From the NCBI RefSeq assembly GCF_900109605.1, contig NZ_FOAM01000016.1, forward strand, positions 1-64,000: a stretch of 64,000 nucleotides of DNA, given 5' to 3'. This DNA is from Xaviernesmea oryzae (GTDB taxonomy: Bacteria > Pseudomonadota > Alphaproteobacteria > Rhizobiales > Rhizobiaceae). Numbering within the stretch: the stretch's first letter is position 1; every line of letters begins with the position of its first letter. The notes below the pieces were generated by a model. The model had not been told where the DNA came from. It ran no database searches and saw nothing but the letters and a program-made list of their open reading frames with translations. Shown here in pieces: positions 42,851 through 52,808 of the stretch. Both the position numbers and the translations under genes were made by a program.

Positions 42851-43713
42851 ACCTGATCGTGATCGGCGCCCTCGCCTTCTGGCTCCTCGCCTGGGCCTTC
42901 AACGAGTGGCTGGTGCGCCTGCGCCCGGCGTCGAAAAGCCTGAAGCGGGCGATCGACATTGCCGTGCCGCTGATCTTCGGCATCACCATTCTCGTGCTTT
43001 GGGAAGGGCTGGTGCGCGGTTTCCAGGTGCCGGTCGTGCTTCTGCCGCCCCCTTCGATGATCTGGACACGGCTGATCGGCTCGCTGCCGATCCTGTGGGC
43101 GGATTTCCAGCAGACCGTGCTGAAGTCGGTGCTGACGGGCTATGTGCTCGGCTGCGGCCTCGGCTTTCTCGTCGCCATCGCCATCGACCGCTCGCCCTTT
43201 CTGCAGAAGGGGCTCCTGCCGCTCGGCAATTTTGTTTCCGCCCTGCCGGTTGTCGGCATCGCGCCGATCATGGTCATGTGGTTCGGATTCGACTGGCCCT
43301 CCAAGGTCGCCGTCGTGGTGATCATGACCTTCTTCCCGATGCTGGTGAACACCGTCACCGGCCTCTCCGCCGCCTCGTCCATGGAAACGGACCTGATGCG
43401 CACCTATGCGGCCAGCTGGTGGCAAACGCTGGTCAAGCTCAGGCTGCCGGCCGCCTGGCCCTTCATCTTCAATGCGCTGAAGATCAATTCGACGCTGGCG
43501 CTAATCGGTGCCATCGTGGCGGAGTTTTTCGGCACGCCGATCGTCGGCATGGGCTTTCGCATCTCGACCGAGGTTGGCCGCATGAATGTCGATATGGTCT
43601 GGGCCGAAATCGCCGTCGCCGCGCTCGCCGGCTCGGCCTTTTACGGCGCGGTGGCGCTCGTCGAGCGGGCCGTCACTTTCTGGCATCCGTCCGTTCGCGG
43701 TGAACGGGCATAA
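42847..43713 (+). CDS. ABC transporter permease (pyrimidine importer), second
   Basis: The 288-residue TauC/SsuC-like permease has the loop LMRTYAASWWQTLVKLRLPAAWPF, nearly repeating that of the first permease. Helices include AIDIAVPLIFGITILVLWEG and LVAIAIDRSPFLQKGLLPL around it. Start and stop are tightly spaced with its neighbours (4-nt overlap upstream, 15 bp downstream). Confidence 0.87.
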   Translation: MNLIVIGALAFWLLAWAFNEWLVRLRPASKSLKRAIDIAVPLIFGITILVLWEGLVRGFQVPVVLLPPPSMIWTRLIGSLPILWADFQQTVLKSVLTGYVLGCGLGFLVAIAIDRSPFLQKGLLPLGNFVSALPVVGIAPIMVMWFGFDWPSKVAVVVIMTFFPMLVNTVTGLSAASSMETDLMRTYAASWWQTLVKLRLPAAWPFIFNALKINSTLALIGAIVAEFFGTPIVGMGFRISTEVGRMNVDMVWAEIAVAALAGSAFYGAVALVERAVTFWHPSVRGERA

Positions 43714-43728
43714 AAAGGGGAACTGACA

Positions 43729-44721
43729 ATGACACGCATGATCGCATCGCTCCTCCTGGCGGGCGCGGCCTCGCTGATGGCACTCCAGGCCCAGGCAGCG
43801 GACAAGGTGACCCTGCAGCTGAAATGGGTGACCCAGGCGCAGTTCGGCGGCTATTACGTTGCCAAGGAAAAGGGATTCTATGAAGCCGAAGGCCTCGACG
43901 TCGAGATCAAGCCCGGTGGCCCCGATATCGCTCCGCCCCAGGTGATCGCCGGCGGCGGCGCCGACGTCATCGTCGACTGGATGCCATCCGCGCTGGCAAC
44001 GCGCGAAAAGGGCGTGCCACTGGTCAACATCGCCCAGCCCTTCAAGAAGTCCGGCATGATGCTGACCTGCCTGAAGGAATCCGGCGTCAAGACCCCGGCC
44101 GATTTCAAAGGCAAGACGCTCGGCGTCTGGTTCTTCGGCAATGAATATCCGTTCCTCTCCTGGATGAGCCATCTCGGCATCAAGACCGATGGCGGCCCGG
44201 AGGGCGTGACGGTGCTGAAGCAGGGCTTCAACGTCGATCCGCTGATCCAGAAGCAGGCGGCCTGCATCTCGACCATGACGTATAATGAATATTGGCAGGT
44301 GATCGACGCCGGCATCAAGCCCGATGACCTCATCACCTTCAAATATGAGGATCAAGGTGTCGCCACGCTCGAAGACGGTCTCTACGTGCTGGAAGACAAG
44401 CTGAAAGACCCGGCCTTCAAGGAGAAAATGGTCAAATTCGTCCGCGCTTCGATGAAGGGCTGGAAATATGCCGAGGAGCATCCGGACGAGGCGGCGGAAA
44501 TCGTCCTGGAGAACGATGCGACCGGCGCCCAGACGGAAAAGCACCAGAAGCGCATGGCCAGCGAGGTCGCCAAGCTGACCGCCGGCTCGAACGGCGCACT
44601 CGACGAAGCCGACTACAAGCGCACCGTCGACTCCCTGCTCAAGGGCGGCTCCGATCCCGTGATCACCAAGGAGCCGGCCGGCGCCTTCACCCATGAGATC
44701 ACCGAGGCGGCGCTGAAGTAG
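43729..44721 (+). CDS. ABC transporter substrate-binding protein, NMT1/THI5-like
   Basis: The 330-residue periplasmic protein has a signal peptide (SLLLAGAASLMALQAQAAD) and an NMT1 fold with VTLQLKWVTQAQFGGYYVAKEKGFY and EGLDVEIKPGGPDI. This family binds thiamine-pyrimidine precursors and related ring compounds. The operon suggests uracil, thymine or dihydropyrimidines. It is last in the operon and followed by a terminator. Confidence 0.88.
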   Translation: MTRMIASLLLAGAASLMALQAQAADKVTLQLKWVTQAQFGGYYVAKEKGFYEAEGLDVEIKPGGPDIAPPQVIAGGGADVIVDWMPSALATREKGVPLVNIAQPFKKSGMMLTCLKESGVKTPADFKGKTLGVWFFGNEYPFLSWMSHLGIKTDGGPEGVTVLKQGFNVDPLIQKQAACISTMTYNEYWQVIDAGIKPDDLITFKYEDQGVATLEDGLYVLEDKLKDPAFKEKMVKFVRASMKGWKYAEEHPDEAAEIVLENDATGAQTEKHQKRMASEVAKLTAGSNGALDEADYKRTVDSLLKGGSDPVITKEPAGAFTHEITEAALK

Positions 44722-44760
44722 GCCCTCGGCAAAACCCAAGTCCTTGATTTATCCCTAAAG

Positions 44761-44798
44761 ACCGCAGCTGGCCTGAAAAATGGCCTGCTGCGGTTTTT
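44761..44798 (+). terminator. Intrinsic terminator of the pyrimidine importer operon
   Basis: ACCGCAGC (44761-44768) pairs with GCTGCGGT (44787-44794), with an inner GGCC/GGCC pairing, followed by TTTTT. It lies 39 bp after the binding-protein stop. Confidence 0.85.
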
Positions 44799-44851
44799 GC
44801 ATTGAAATGGGATTGCGAACGAACATAGAACGATGTAAATAGTGAGGCACC

Positions 44852-44880
44852 ATCCTTTATCGCTTCTAGCGGCTAAGGAT
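44852..44880. promoter_or_regulatory. Interrupted palindrome before the RND operon
   Basis: ATCCTT (44852-44857), CGC (44861-44863), GCG (44869-44871) and AAGGAT (44875-44880) form a dyad centred 206 bp before the membrane-fusion gene. It could be an operator for a pump regulator, but none is encoded nearby. The remainder of 44799-45071 shows nothing else. Confidence 0.3.
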
Positions 44881-45071
44881 CGTCGTGAAATAGCCGTCAT
44901 GGTGGTGGACAGATGCGTGATGGGGCAATCACGCAGGCTGGAGACGTCGCACAAGGCATGCGCGGATGACGGATGACGACAGCCGGCATATAAGGGGACC
45001 TTAAGGGGTTGCCCGCGAAAATTCCGGACAAGACCGGGCGCAAAACCGGATCACCTGAGGTGAGTGGGGAA

Positions 45072-46274
45072 ATGGGCATGATCGACCATCGCAAATCCAT
45101 CTGGCTGCCGGCGCCGCTGCTGCTGGGCCTGCTTTTTGCGGGCACGGCAGCTGCCGAGGATGTGCCGGCACAGGCCGCGTCCGCCGCGCCGCGCCTGCCG
45201 GCCATCGTGGTGACGGCAGTGGAGTCGAAGCCGGTGGTCGACAGGGTGAAGGCCACGGGCACGATCCAGGCCGTCGATGAAAGCTATGCAGCGCCTCTGG
45301 TCGAAGGCCTGCCCATTGCCGCCGTCAATGTCGATGTTGGCGATCAGGTCAAGGCCGGACAGGTCCTCGCCGCGCTCGACAAGGACACGCTCCTCCTGCA
45401 AAAGAGCCAGTATCAGGCCCAGCGCGCGAAGGCCGAGGCCGCTTTGGCCCAATACCAGGCGCAGCTGGTGGAGGCTCAGGCCAATGCCGAGGAGGCCGAC
45501 CGGACCAGCGCACGTTCGCAGCGGCTCGCCGCGTCCGGCTCCGTCTCCACCGCGCAGCGCGAGCAGCAGGAATCGGCGGCGGCCGCTGCGCGGGCCCGTG
45601 TCAATTCTGCCGAACAGATGATTGCCGTCGCCAAGGCCGATATTGCCGTGGTCGATGCGCAGATCAGCGATGTCGACCTTCGGCTGACGCGCACCGACGT
45701 GAAAGCACCCGTCTCGGGCGTGATTTCGGTGAAGACCGCCAAGGTCGGCGCCATCGCCACGGGCGCCGGCCAGCCGCTGTTCACCATCGTTCGCGATGGC
45801 GCGCTGGAGCTGCGCGCCGATGTGGCCGAGACGGACCTGATGCGCCTGGCGCCGGGACAAAAGGTCGCCGTGGCGCTTGCCGATGGCAATGAAACGCTTG
45901 AGGGCACGATCCGCCTTCTGTCACCGACCGTGGATGCGCAGACGCGGCTGGGCCTCGCCTATGTCTCCCTGCCCTCCTCCGGCAAGGCGCGGGTCGGCAT
46001 GTATGCCGGCGCGACGATCACGGTGGCAGAGAAGACGGCGCTGACGCTGCCGCAGACAGCGGTCACCCGCAAGGCCGATGGCAGCTTCGCCCGCAAGGTC
46101 GAAGGCGGTGTCGTCGCCATGGTACCCGTGGTGATCGGCATTCAGGATGGCGGACGGGTCGAGGTTAAATCGGGCCTCAAGGCCGGCGACCAGGTGGTCG
46201 CAAAAGCCGGCGCCTATGTGCGCGACGGCGACAAGATCAATCCGGTGACGTCGGCCCCGGCCGAAACCAACTAA
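45072..46274 (+). CDS. RND efflux membrane-fusion (periplasmic adaptor) protein
   Basis: The 400-residue adaptor has a signal sequence (LPAPLLLGLLFAGTAAAED), a lipoyl half-motif VDVGDQVKAGQVLAALD, a helical hairpin (about 130-210) rich in Ala/Gln/Glu, the second lipoyl part with LTRTDVKAPVSGVIS, and a beta-barrel domain. It links the inner-membrane pump to an outer-membrane channel. The frame opens with TTG at 45009; MGMIDHRK at 45072 starts the signal region. The pump gene follows 33 bp later. No TolC-like gene is adjacent. Confidence 0.88.
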   Translation: MGMIDHRKSIWLPAPLLLGLLFAGTAAAEDVPAQAASAAPRLPAIVVTAVESKPVVDRVKATGTIQAVDESYAAPLVEGLPIAAVNVDVGDQVKAGQVLAALDKDTLLLQKSQYQAQRAKAEAALAQYQAQLVEAQANAEEADRTSARSQRLAASGSVSTAQREQQESAAAAARARVNSAEQMIAVAKADIAVVDAQISDVDLRLTRTDVKAPVSGVISVKTAKVGAIATGAGQPLFTIVRDGALELRADVAETDLMRLAPGQKVAVALADGNETLEGTIRLLSPTVDAQTRLGLAYVSLPSSGKARVGMYAGATITVAEKTALTLPQTAVTRKADGSFARKVEGGVVAMVPVVIGIQDGGRVEVKSGLKAGDQVVAKAGAYVRDGDKINPVTSAPAETN

Positions 46275-46307
46275 CCCTTCAGTTTCCGTTCCAAAGCGAG
46301 CGCGATC

Positions 46308-49300
46308 ATGAACTTTTCCGCCTGGGCCATCCGCAACCCGATCGCGCCGATCCTGGCCTTCGTGCTGTTGCTCTTCATGGGCTATCAGTCCTTCAATACG
46401 CTGCCGATCACCCGGTTTCCGAATATCGACGTGCCGATCGTGTCGATCACCGTCTCGCAGAGCGGCGCCTCCCCCTCTGAGCTCGAAGCGCAGGTCACCA
46501 AGGAGATCGAGGATGCCGTCGCCGGCATCTCCGGCGTCAAGCATGTAACCTCGACCATTTCGGACGGACAGTCGGTCACCGCCGTCGAGTTCCACATGGA
46601 AATTCCGACGCCGCAGGCCGTTCAGGACACGAAGGACGCGATCGATCGCATCCGCGGGACGCTGCCCGCCTCGATCGATGAGCCTATCGTCGCCAAGGTC
46701 GATGTCGAGGGCCAGGCGATCCAGACCTTCGCCGTCTCCGCGCCGAACATGACGCTGGAAGAGATTTCCTGGTTCGTCGACGATAAGATCAAGCGGGCGC
46801 TGCAGGGCCAGGCCGGCATCGGCAAGATCGACCGTTATGGCGGCGCCGACCGCGAAGTGCGCGTGGCGCTGAACGACGCACGGCTGAACGCCTATGGCGT
46901 CACCGCCTCGGATATCAACGCGCAGCTGCGCCAGACCAACCGCGACCTCGGCTCCGGCCGTGGCCAGGTCGGTGGGTCCGAGCAGGCGATCCGCACGCTG
47001 GGCGATACGCGCTCGGTCCAGGGGCTTGCCTCCACGATGATCGCCTTGCCGAACGGCCGCTTCGTGCGCCTGTCCGATCTCGGCACGGTGACGGACACCT
47101 ATGAGGAGCCGAAGAGCTTCTCGCGCTTCGACGGCGTGCCCGTCGTCACCTTCGCCGTCTTCCGCTCCAAGGGCGCCAGTGAAGTAACGGTGGCCGAAAC
47201 CGTCGCCAAGACGCTGACCAAAGTGCGCGCCGAAAATCCCGACGTCGACATCAAGCTCGTCAACGACTCGGTCTATTTCACCTATGGCAATTACGAGGCG
47301 GCGCTGGACACGCTGATCGAAGGCGCGCTGCTGGCCGTGGCCGTCGTGCTGCTCTTCCTGCGCAACTGGCGCGCGACGCTGATCTCGGCCGCCGCCCTGC
47401 CGCTGTCCGCCATCCCCACCTTCTTCGTCATGGACCAGCTCGGCTTCTCGCTGAATCTGGTGTCCTTCCTGGCGCTGACGCTGGCGACCGGCATTCTCGT
47501 CGACGACGCCATCGTCGAGATCGAGAACATCTCGCGCCATATCAAGATGGGCAAAACGCCCTATCGTGCGGCGATCGAGGCGGCGGACGAGATCGGCCTG
47601 GCGGTGATCGCCACAACCTTCACCATCATCGCCGTCTTCGTGCCAGTCTCCTTCATGCCGGGTATCCCCGGGCAATATTTCATCCAGTTCGGCTTGACGG
47701 TCGCCGTCTCCGTCTTCTTCTCGCTGATGGTGGCGCGGCTGATCACGCCCGTCATGGCCGCCTATTTCATGCGCTCCGGCGATGCCGACGGCCATGAGGA
47801 CCATGACAAGGACGGGCCGATCATGCGCTTCTATACGCGCCTGGTCACTTTCACGACCCGGCGCTGGTACATGCGCTATGCCACGCTTATGGCGGCCATC
47901 GCTTTCCTTGTCGGTTCGCTGTTCCTGCTGTCCACCGTGCCCGGCAGCTTCCTGCCGCCGGAGGACGCGTCGCGCATCGTGCTCTCAGTGGAACTTCCGC
48001 CGGACGCCATGCTAGAGGATACGGACCGGACCACGGCAACGATCTATGACCGCGTCAAGGATATGAACGGCGTCGAAGGCGTCTTCGTGCTCGGCGGCGC
48101 CTCGCCGAAGGGCGATCTGGAGCTGCGGCGGGCCACCGTGACCGTCCTGCTGCACAAGCTCGACCACTCGCTCGTCAACAAGCTGGTCAACAATCTGTTC
48201 GGCAATCTTCCCGTCATCGGTCCGCACCTGCCGAAGCTGCCGCCCAAGGGCCGCATCATCCCCCAGGCGCAGATCGAGAAGGAAATCTATGCCGCGCTTG
48301 CCAACATTCCCGACCTGCGCGTGACGAAGCTCAATGACCGCGGGGAGCGCGACCTGTCCTTCAACCTTCTGTCGAAGGGCGATGCGCAGCTGACCGAGGC
48401 CGTCAGCCGGCTGCAGGCGAAGCTGCGCAACGAGACGGTGCTCGCCAATGTCAGCCCCGACGGCGCCCTGCCCCGGCCCGAGCTGCAGATCCGCCCGCGC
48501 GCCGAGCAGATGTCGCGCCTCGGCGTCACCACGCAGGAAATCGCCGAAGTGGTGCGTGTCGCCACCATCGGCGATGTCGACGCGGCACTGACCAAGATCT
48601 CGCTCGATGACCGGCAGATCCCGATTCGCGTGCAGGTGGACACGCGCATGCGCGCCGATCTCGGCGCCATCCGCAATCTCAAGGTGCGCACGGCGAGCGG
48701 CACGCTGGTGCCGATCTCCACGCTGGCCGACATCGATTATTCGGAAGGGCCGAGCTCCATCAAGCGCTATGACCGCGACCGGGTGATCACGCTGGGCGCC
48801 GACTTGCCGATCGGCGTGGCGCTCGACACCGCCTCCGGCCGATTCAGGCAGGTTGCGGCCGAAACCGAGCTGCCGCATGGCGTGCGCTTCCAGGAATCGG
48901 GTGATGCCGAGGTCCAGGCCGAAATGCAGCACAGCTTCGGCAACGCCATGCTGCTCGGGCTGATGCTGGTTCTGGTCGTGCTGATCCTTCTGTTCAAGGA
49001 TGTCATCCAGCCCTTCACCATCCTGTTCTCGCTGCCGCTGGCCATTGGCGGCGTGGCCGTCGGGCTGCTTGTCACGCACAATCCCATGTCCATGCCGGTC
49101 TTGATCGGTATTCTCATGCTGATGGGTATCGTCACCAAGAACGCCATCCTGCTGGTCGATTTCGCCATCGAGATGAAGCGGCATGGCATGGAGCGCGTTG
49201 AGGCCATGGTCGAGGCCGGCCGCAAGCGCGCGCGCCCGATCATCATGACCTCGATCGCCATGTCGGCGGGCATGCTGCCCTCGGCATTGGGCGTCGGCGA

Positions 49301-49619
49301 AGGCGGCTCTTTCCGCGCGCCGATGGCGATCGCGGTGATCGGCGGCATCATCGTCTCCACCGTGCTCTCGCTGCTCGTCGTGCCGTCTTTCTTCCTGATC
49401 ATGGACGATCTTTCGCGCCTGCTCGGCCGCCTCTTCGGCCGCTTCGTCGGCTCGAAGGAACAGGAAGCCGAACCGCTGGCGAATGCCGAGTTGACTGACA
49501 AGATCGGCGACCAGGAACGCCAGATCGAAGAGCTGCAGGACCGCATCGACCGACTGGAAGGCCGCGTCCTGCCACGCGGCGGCCATGTCGTCGCCCATCC
49601 GCGGCTGGCTGCAGAATAA
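46308..49619 (+). CDS. RND efflux transporter, inner-membrane permease
   Basis: The 1103-residue pump has a 12-helix RND fold. N-terminal features are FSAWAIRNPIAPILAFVLLL and DVPIVSITVSQSGASPSELE. Helix 4 carries the paired acids for proton relay in GILVDDAIVEIENI. The periplasmic porter regions and second half (PVLIGILMLMGIVTKNAILLVDFAIE) follow. The C-terminus extends past the last helix in a charged coiled coil (EEAELTDK-type region, QERQIEELQDRIDRLEG), longer than usual. Substrates are unknown. Confidence 0.92.
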   Translation: MNFSAWAIRNPIAPILAFVLLLFMGYQSFNTLPITRFPNIDVPIVSITVSQSGASPSELEAQVTKEIEDAVAGISGVKHVTSTISDGQSVTAVEFHMEIPTPQAVQDTKDAIDRIRGTLPASIDEPIVAKVDVEGQAIQTFAVSAPNMTLEEISWFVDDKIKRALQGQAGIGKIDRYGGADREVRVALNDARLNAYGVTASDINAQLRQTNRDLGSGRGQVGGSEQAIRTLGDTRSVQGLASTMIALPNGRFVRLSDLGTVTDTYEEPKSFSRFDGVPVVTFAVFRSKGASEVTVAETVAKTLTKVRAENPDVDIKLVNDSVYFTYGNYEAALDTLIEGALLAVAVVLLFLRNWRATLISAAALPLSAIPTFFVMDQLGFSLNLVSFLALTLATGILVDDAIVEIENISRHIKMGKTPYRAAIEAADEIGLAVIATTFTIIAVFVPVSFMPGIPGQYFIQFGLTVAVSVFFSLMVARLITPVMAAYFMRSGDADGHEDHDKDGPIMRFYTRLVTFTTRRWYMRYATLMAAIAFLVGSLFLLSTVPGSFLPPEDASRIVLSVELPPDAMLEDTDRTTATIYDRVKDMNGVEGVFVLGGASPKGDLELRRATVTVLLHKLDHSLVNKLVNNLFGNLPVIGPHLPKLPPKGRIIPQAQIEKEIYAALANIPDLRVTKLNDRGERDLSFNLLSKGDAQLTEAVSRLQAKLRNETVLANVSPDGALPRPELQIRPRAEQMSRLGVTTQEIAEVVRVATIGDVDAALTKISLDDRQIPIRVQVDTRMRADLGAIRNLKVRTASGTLVPISTLADIDYSEGPSSIKRYDRDRVITLGADLPIGVALDTASGRFRQVAAETELPHGVRFQESGDAEVQAEMQHSFGNAMLLGLMLVLVVLILLFKDVIQPFTILFSLPLAIGGVAVGLLVTHNPMSMPVLIGILMLMGIVTKNAILLVDFAIEMKRHGMERVEAMVEAGRKRARPIIMTSIAMSAGMLPSALGVGEGGSFRAPMAIAVIGGIIVSTVLSLLVVPSFFLIMDDLSRLLGRLFGRFVGSKEQEAEPLANAELTDKIGDQERQIEELQDRIDRLEGRVLPRGGHVVAHPRLAAE

Positions 49620-49630
49620 GCATCGTCCTT

Positions 49631-49650
49631 CGGCGCCCGAAAGGGCGCCG
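49631..49650 (+). terminator. GNRA-loop hairpin after the RND pump gene
   Basis: CGGCGCCC (49631-49638) and GGGCGCCG (49643-49650) form an 8-bp stem with a GAAA loop, 11 bp after the stop. No U-run follows, so it may protect the 3' end or aid factor-dependent ending. Confidence 0.5.
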
Positions 49651-49790
49651 CCATGACGCAAGAGAGACTTTACCCCTTCACCCGCCATGCTCGGCCAGCG
49701 CGATCTTGATCGTGTGGCGAAGACTGCACGCGCGTCGAAGACAGCGTTGTGGCAAGAGCTGCCGCATGCCCGATGCGGCGATAGCTCGTC

Positions 49791-51131
49791 TTATCGCGTC
49801 AGCCTGGGGCTGATGATGCTGGACGCCATGTTCTGGAAAACGCCGATCAGCTCGTCGGAGCGCTCGACGGAAAAGGCCTTGCCTTCATCGCTGGCGCAAC
49901 TGGCGAGCTTGGCGACGGCTTCCGGCGCCACACCAACGGCAACCGTATAGACCGTGACGCCGTCGTCCTTCGCATTGCGGCAGACCTCGCCCATCAGCCT
50001 GTCGGCCTGATCGGCCTTGTTGCCATTGTGATAGACATAGTTCGTCCCCGTACCGGGGGAGAGCGTGTTGGCGCCGTCGGTCATCACGATCATGGCCTGC
50101 TTGCCGCCTGTCGGCAGCGACGCGCTTTCATCGAAGGGCAAGGCGGACGACAGGAGATTCCAGCCCCAGAGAATCCCGGCGGGAATATAGGTGTCGTTGT
50201 TGGCGACCATCGAGGACACCGCCGCGCGCAGCTTCTTGTAGTCGTTGGTCAGCGGCAACATTGGCGCGCCGCAACTGATGTTCAGGAGCCCCGTATAGCG
50301 CCGCTCGGGCTTGATGTCATGAACGTCGAGGGGATAGCTGCGCGAGCCGACACAGCCGGACCAGCGATAGCTGCGCTGTTCGTCCCCGCAGGTCCGGGTC
50401 GTGGTGTAGCTGTCGCATTTCTCCACCGTGCCGCCCGTGTCGATGCCATCGCGCACAGAGGGGACTTTGCGGCAGCCGCTTTTGCTGGTCACTGTGTTTC
50501 GACAGATGTTTTCCGTCCGGCTGAAATCATCGGGGACCGTCAGCCAGGAGTCCTTGCGGTGGGACAGGCCGACATTGACATAGTTCGAGAAGGGGACGAT
50601 GCCGACCATCAGGGTCGACTTGCCCGTCTGCTCGAAAATATCGAGAAGGCGATTGGCCGCCTTCTTCAGGTCGGCAAGCTTCTTGCCGGACATGGAATAG
50701 GTATTGTCGAGAACCAGCACCACCTCGAGCAATTGCTCGAGCGCCCGGATCGCCTGCGCGACGACCCGCACGTCGATTGGCTTGCTCTGGATCATGCGGC
50801 TGAGGGTCAGCGGTACAGCCACACGCGCCTTCAGCGTCACGAGATTGTCGGCGGAGAGCTTTAGCTCTTCGATCACGGTCATCGCCGCCACGGCCGGCGG
50901 CAGGTTGCCGAGAAACACGCGCCGGCCCTCGGCAACCATCTGGCTGTCCGATCCGGTCTTCATCGCAGCAACGGCAAGCACGGCAGCATCGGCGGCGTTC
51001 TGCACCTCTGCCTTGCGGCTCATCGAGGTGCCGAAATCAACCGCCACGCCCAGCGCCGCGACCACGGGAATGGCCAGAAGGGCCGCAAACATGCCGAAAT
51101 TCCCGGCGCGCGCGGCAAGAAGGGTTTTCAT
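49791..51131 (-). CDS. TadG-like protein with von Willebrand factor A domain
   Basis: The 446-residue protein has an N-terminal TadE/G-type anchor (AARAGNFGMFAALLAIPVVAALGVAVDF), then a VWA domain starting EVVLVLDNTYSMSGKKL (MIDAS DxSxS partly altered: D-N-T-Y-S) and ending with MIVMTDGANT. A Cys-rich insert (ICRNTVTSKSGC, EKCDS, RTCGDEQ, SGCVG, NISCG) sits between. TadG-like proteins belong to the Flp pilus system, but no tad genes are near, so its role is open. ATG 51131 begins the anchor; the ribosome site is weak. Confidence 0.75.
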   Translation of the reverse strand: MKTLLAARAGNFGMFAALLAIPVVAALGVAVDFGTSMSRKAEVQNAADAAVLAVAAMKTGSDSQMVAEGRRVFLGNLPPAVAAMTVIEELKLSADNLVTLKARVAVPLTLSRMIQSKPIDVRVVAQAIRALEQLLEVVLVLDNTYSMSGKKLADLKKAANRLLDIFEQTGKSTLMVGIVPFSNYVNVGLSHRKDSWLTVPDDFSRTENICRNTVTSKSGCRKVPSVRDGIDTGGTVEKCDSYTTTRTCGDEQRSYRWSGCVGSRSYPLDVHDIKPERRYTGLLNISCGAPMLPLTNDYKKLRAAVSSMVANNDTYIPAGILWGWNLLSSALPFDESASLPTGGKQAMIVMTDGANTLSPGTGTNYVYHNGNKADQADRLMGEVCRNAKDDGVTVYTVAVGVAPEAVAKLASCASDEGKAFSVERSDELIGVFQNMASSIISPRLTR

Positions 51132-51363
51132 GAGTATCTTTCGCAGCCTGTTCGGGTTGCAGTGGGGCACGGTCAAGATGAGCCCGCTCCCGCCACAACC
51201 AGCACGATAGGCTGCGAAAATGTAAAAAAGCTAAATTGAATCAGGCTGATTTAGGGGCGAGGCAAGGCAGTTCGCACAGGACGATGCCGTGGACCGCACA
51301 TCGTCTACAGGCCCCAGTAGCCAATCCTGCGCGTGATAGGCCGCTTCGTTCGAGCGAAAAGCT

Positions 51364-51975
51364 CTACAGCCCACCCTCGATCTGCAGAAAACGTACCACG
51401 GCATCGACACCATCGCCGCGCTTCATGTCGGAAAACACGAAAGGCTTGCTGTCGCGCATGCGCGTGGCATCCCGCTCCATGACATCGAGATCCGCGCCGA
51501 CATAGGGCGCGAGGTCGCGCTTGTTGATGACGAGGAGATCGGACTTGGTGATGCCAGGGCCGCCCTTGCGCGGGATCTCCTCTCCTTGGCAGACGGAGAT
51601 GACATAGATGGTCAGATCCGCCAGATCGGGCGAAAAGGTCGCCGCCAGATTGTCTCCGCCGGATTCGATGAAGACCACGTCGAGATCGGGAAAGCGCCGG
51701 TTCAGATCGGCAATCGCCTGCAGATTGATCGTCGCATCTTCGCGAATGGCCGTATGCGGGCATCCGCCGGTTTCCACGCCGACGATGCGCTCGGAGGGGA
51801 GCGCCTGCATGCGCACCAGTGCTTCGGCATCCTCCTGCGTGTAGATATCATTGGTGACGACGGCGACCGAGTAGCGCTCGCGCATGGCCTTGCACAGCTT
51901 GTCCGTCAAAGCCGTCTTGCCTGACCCGACGGGCCCCCCGATGCCCACCCGCAGCGGACCATTTTTCGATGCCAT
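51364..51975 (-). CDS. ureG: Urease accessory GTPase UreG
   Basis: The 203-residue GTPase delivers nickel to urease with UreE and UreF. The P-loop is [18 protein letters not shown], the metal site is [16 protein letters not shown] (Cys-Pro-His), and the nucleotide-binding motif is [13 protein letters not shown]. Length is standard. It is last of the ure genes on this strand, 131 bp after ureF. Confidence 0.96.
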   Translation of the reverse strand: MASKNGPLRVGIGGPVGSGKTALTDKLCKAMRERYSVAVVTNDIYTQEDAEALVRMQALPSERIVGVETGGCPHTAIREDATINLQAIADLNRRFPDLDVVFIESGGDNLAATFSPDLADLTIYVISVCQGEEIPRKGGPGITKSDLLVINKRDLAPYVGADLDVMERDATRMRDSKPFVFSDMKRGDGVDAVVRFLQIEGGL

Positions 51976-52106
51976 GACGCGGCTCCTTTTCTCGAATGTG
52001 CAAAGCAGGTGTGGCCGAGCCCGTCATGCCCGGCCTTTCGACAGAGACTACCCTTATTGGGCGTAGCGATTCCACACGAACGCATTGCTCCCACTGATTT
52101 CCGGTC

Positions 52107-52808
52107 TTAGGAGCGGAACAGGCGCGATGGCAGGGTCTCGTGCGCTAGCGTCGCAATCTCGGCAAGGAGCGTGGCGGTGCCGAGTGCCTCCAGCGAAGAG
52201 TCCGAGGCCCGCGCCGCCGTGTTCTCCACCAGCGCTTCCAGCCGCGCGAGAAGGCCGACAGCCTGAACCTGTCCGATCAGGCCGCAGCGGATCGCCACCG
52301 AGGTCTGGTTCGCCAAAGCGGCCTGAAGATAGGCCGCGACGGCTGCCATGCACCCAATTCCATGCGCACCCGCCACAGCCCCGACGGCGACCGGATAGGC
52401 CGCGCCTTGTTCGAGCATCGACAGCACAGGGTGCGGCCAGGCTGAGGCTGCGGCCAGAAAGGCGCTCCCCTGCAGCATGGTTTCCTGATGCCGCTCCCGC
52501 CCGCCCGCCAGGGCTTCCGCCAAAGCGGCGACATCGGCCAAGGGCTCCGGCCGGTCGATGCAGCGATGCGCTTCGGCCAGAAGCACGGCATCGTTCCATA
52601 GGCTGCCATGCAGCAACAGGGCCTGGAGCCAGTCGAAGAGCGCCTCTCCATCCTGCGGCATGCCGCTGGAGATCGCCTGTTCGAGCCCGGAGGAATAAGA
52701 AAAGGCGCCGACCGGAAAGGCCGGCGACAGCCAGGTCATCAGCCGCAGCAGCGCCGTCGTCGCGCTTGCGCTTCCTGGCTGGCTGGCCTCAGCCATGATC
52801 ATGCCCAT
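52107..52808 (-). CDS. ureF: Urease accessory protein UreF
   Basis: The 233-residue helical protein is part of the UreD-UreF-UreG activation complex. Family matches are [28 protein letters not shown], and the C-terminal [20 protein letters not shown] region. The frame starts at 52808, overlapping ureE by 20 nt; ATGs at 52802 and 52796 are equally possible. No ideal ribosome site is seen, so coupling to ureE is likely. Confidence 0.92.
   Translation of the reverse strand: MGMIMAEASQPGSASATTALLRLMTWLSPAFPVGAFSYSSGLEQAISSGMPQDGEALFDWLQALLLHGSLWNDAVLLAEAHRCIDRPEPLADVAALAEALAGGRERHQETMLQGSAFLAAASAWPHPVLSMLEQGAAYPVAVGAVAGAHGIGCMAAVAAYLQAALANQTSVAIRCGLIGQVQAVGLLARLEALVENTAARASDSSLEALGTATLLAEIATLAHETLPSRLFRS

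Noticed and set aside
48012-49688. 558-codon minus-strand frame opposite the RND pump
   Set aside because: Its composition is His/Asp/Gln/Arg-rich with no domain, typical of the complement of a GC-rich gene.
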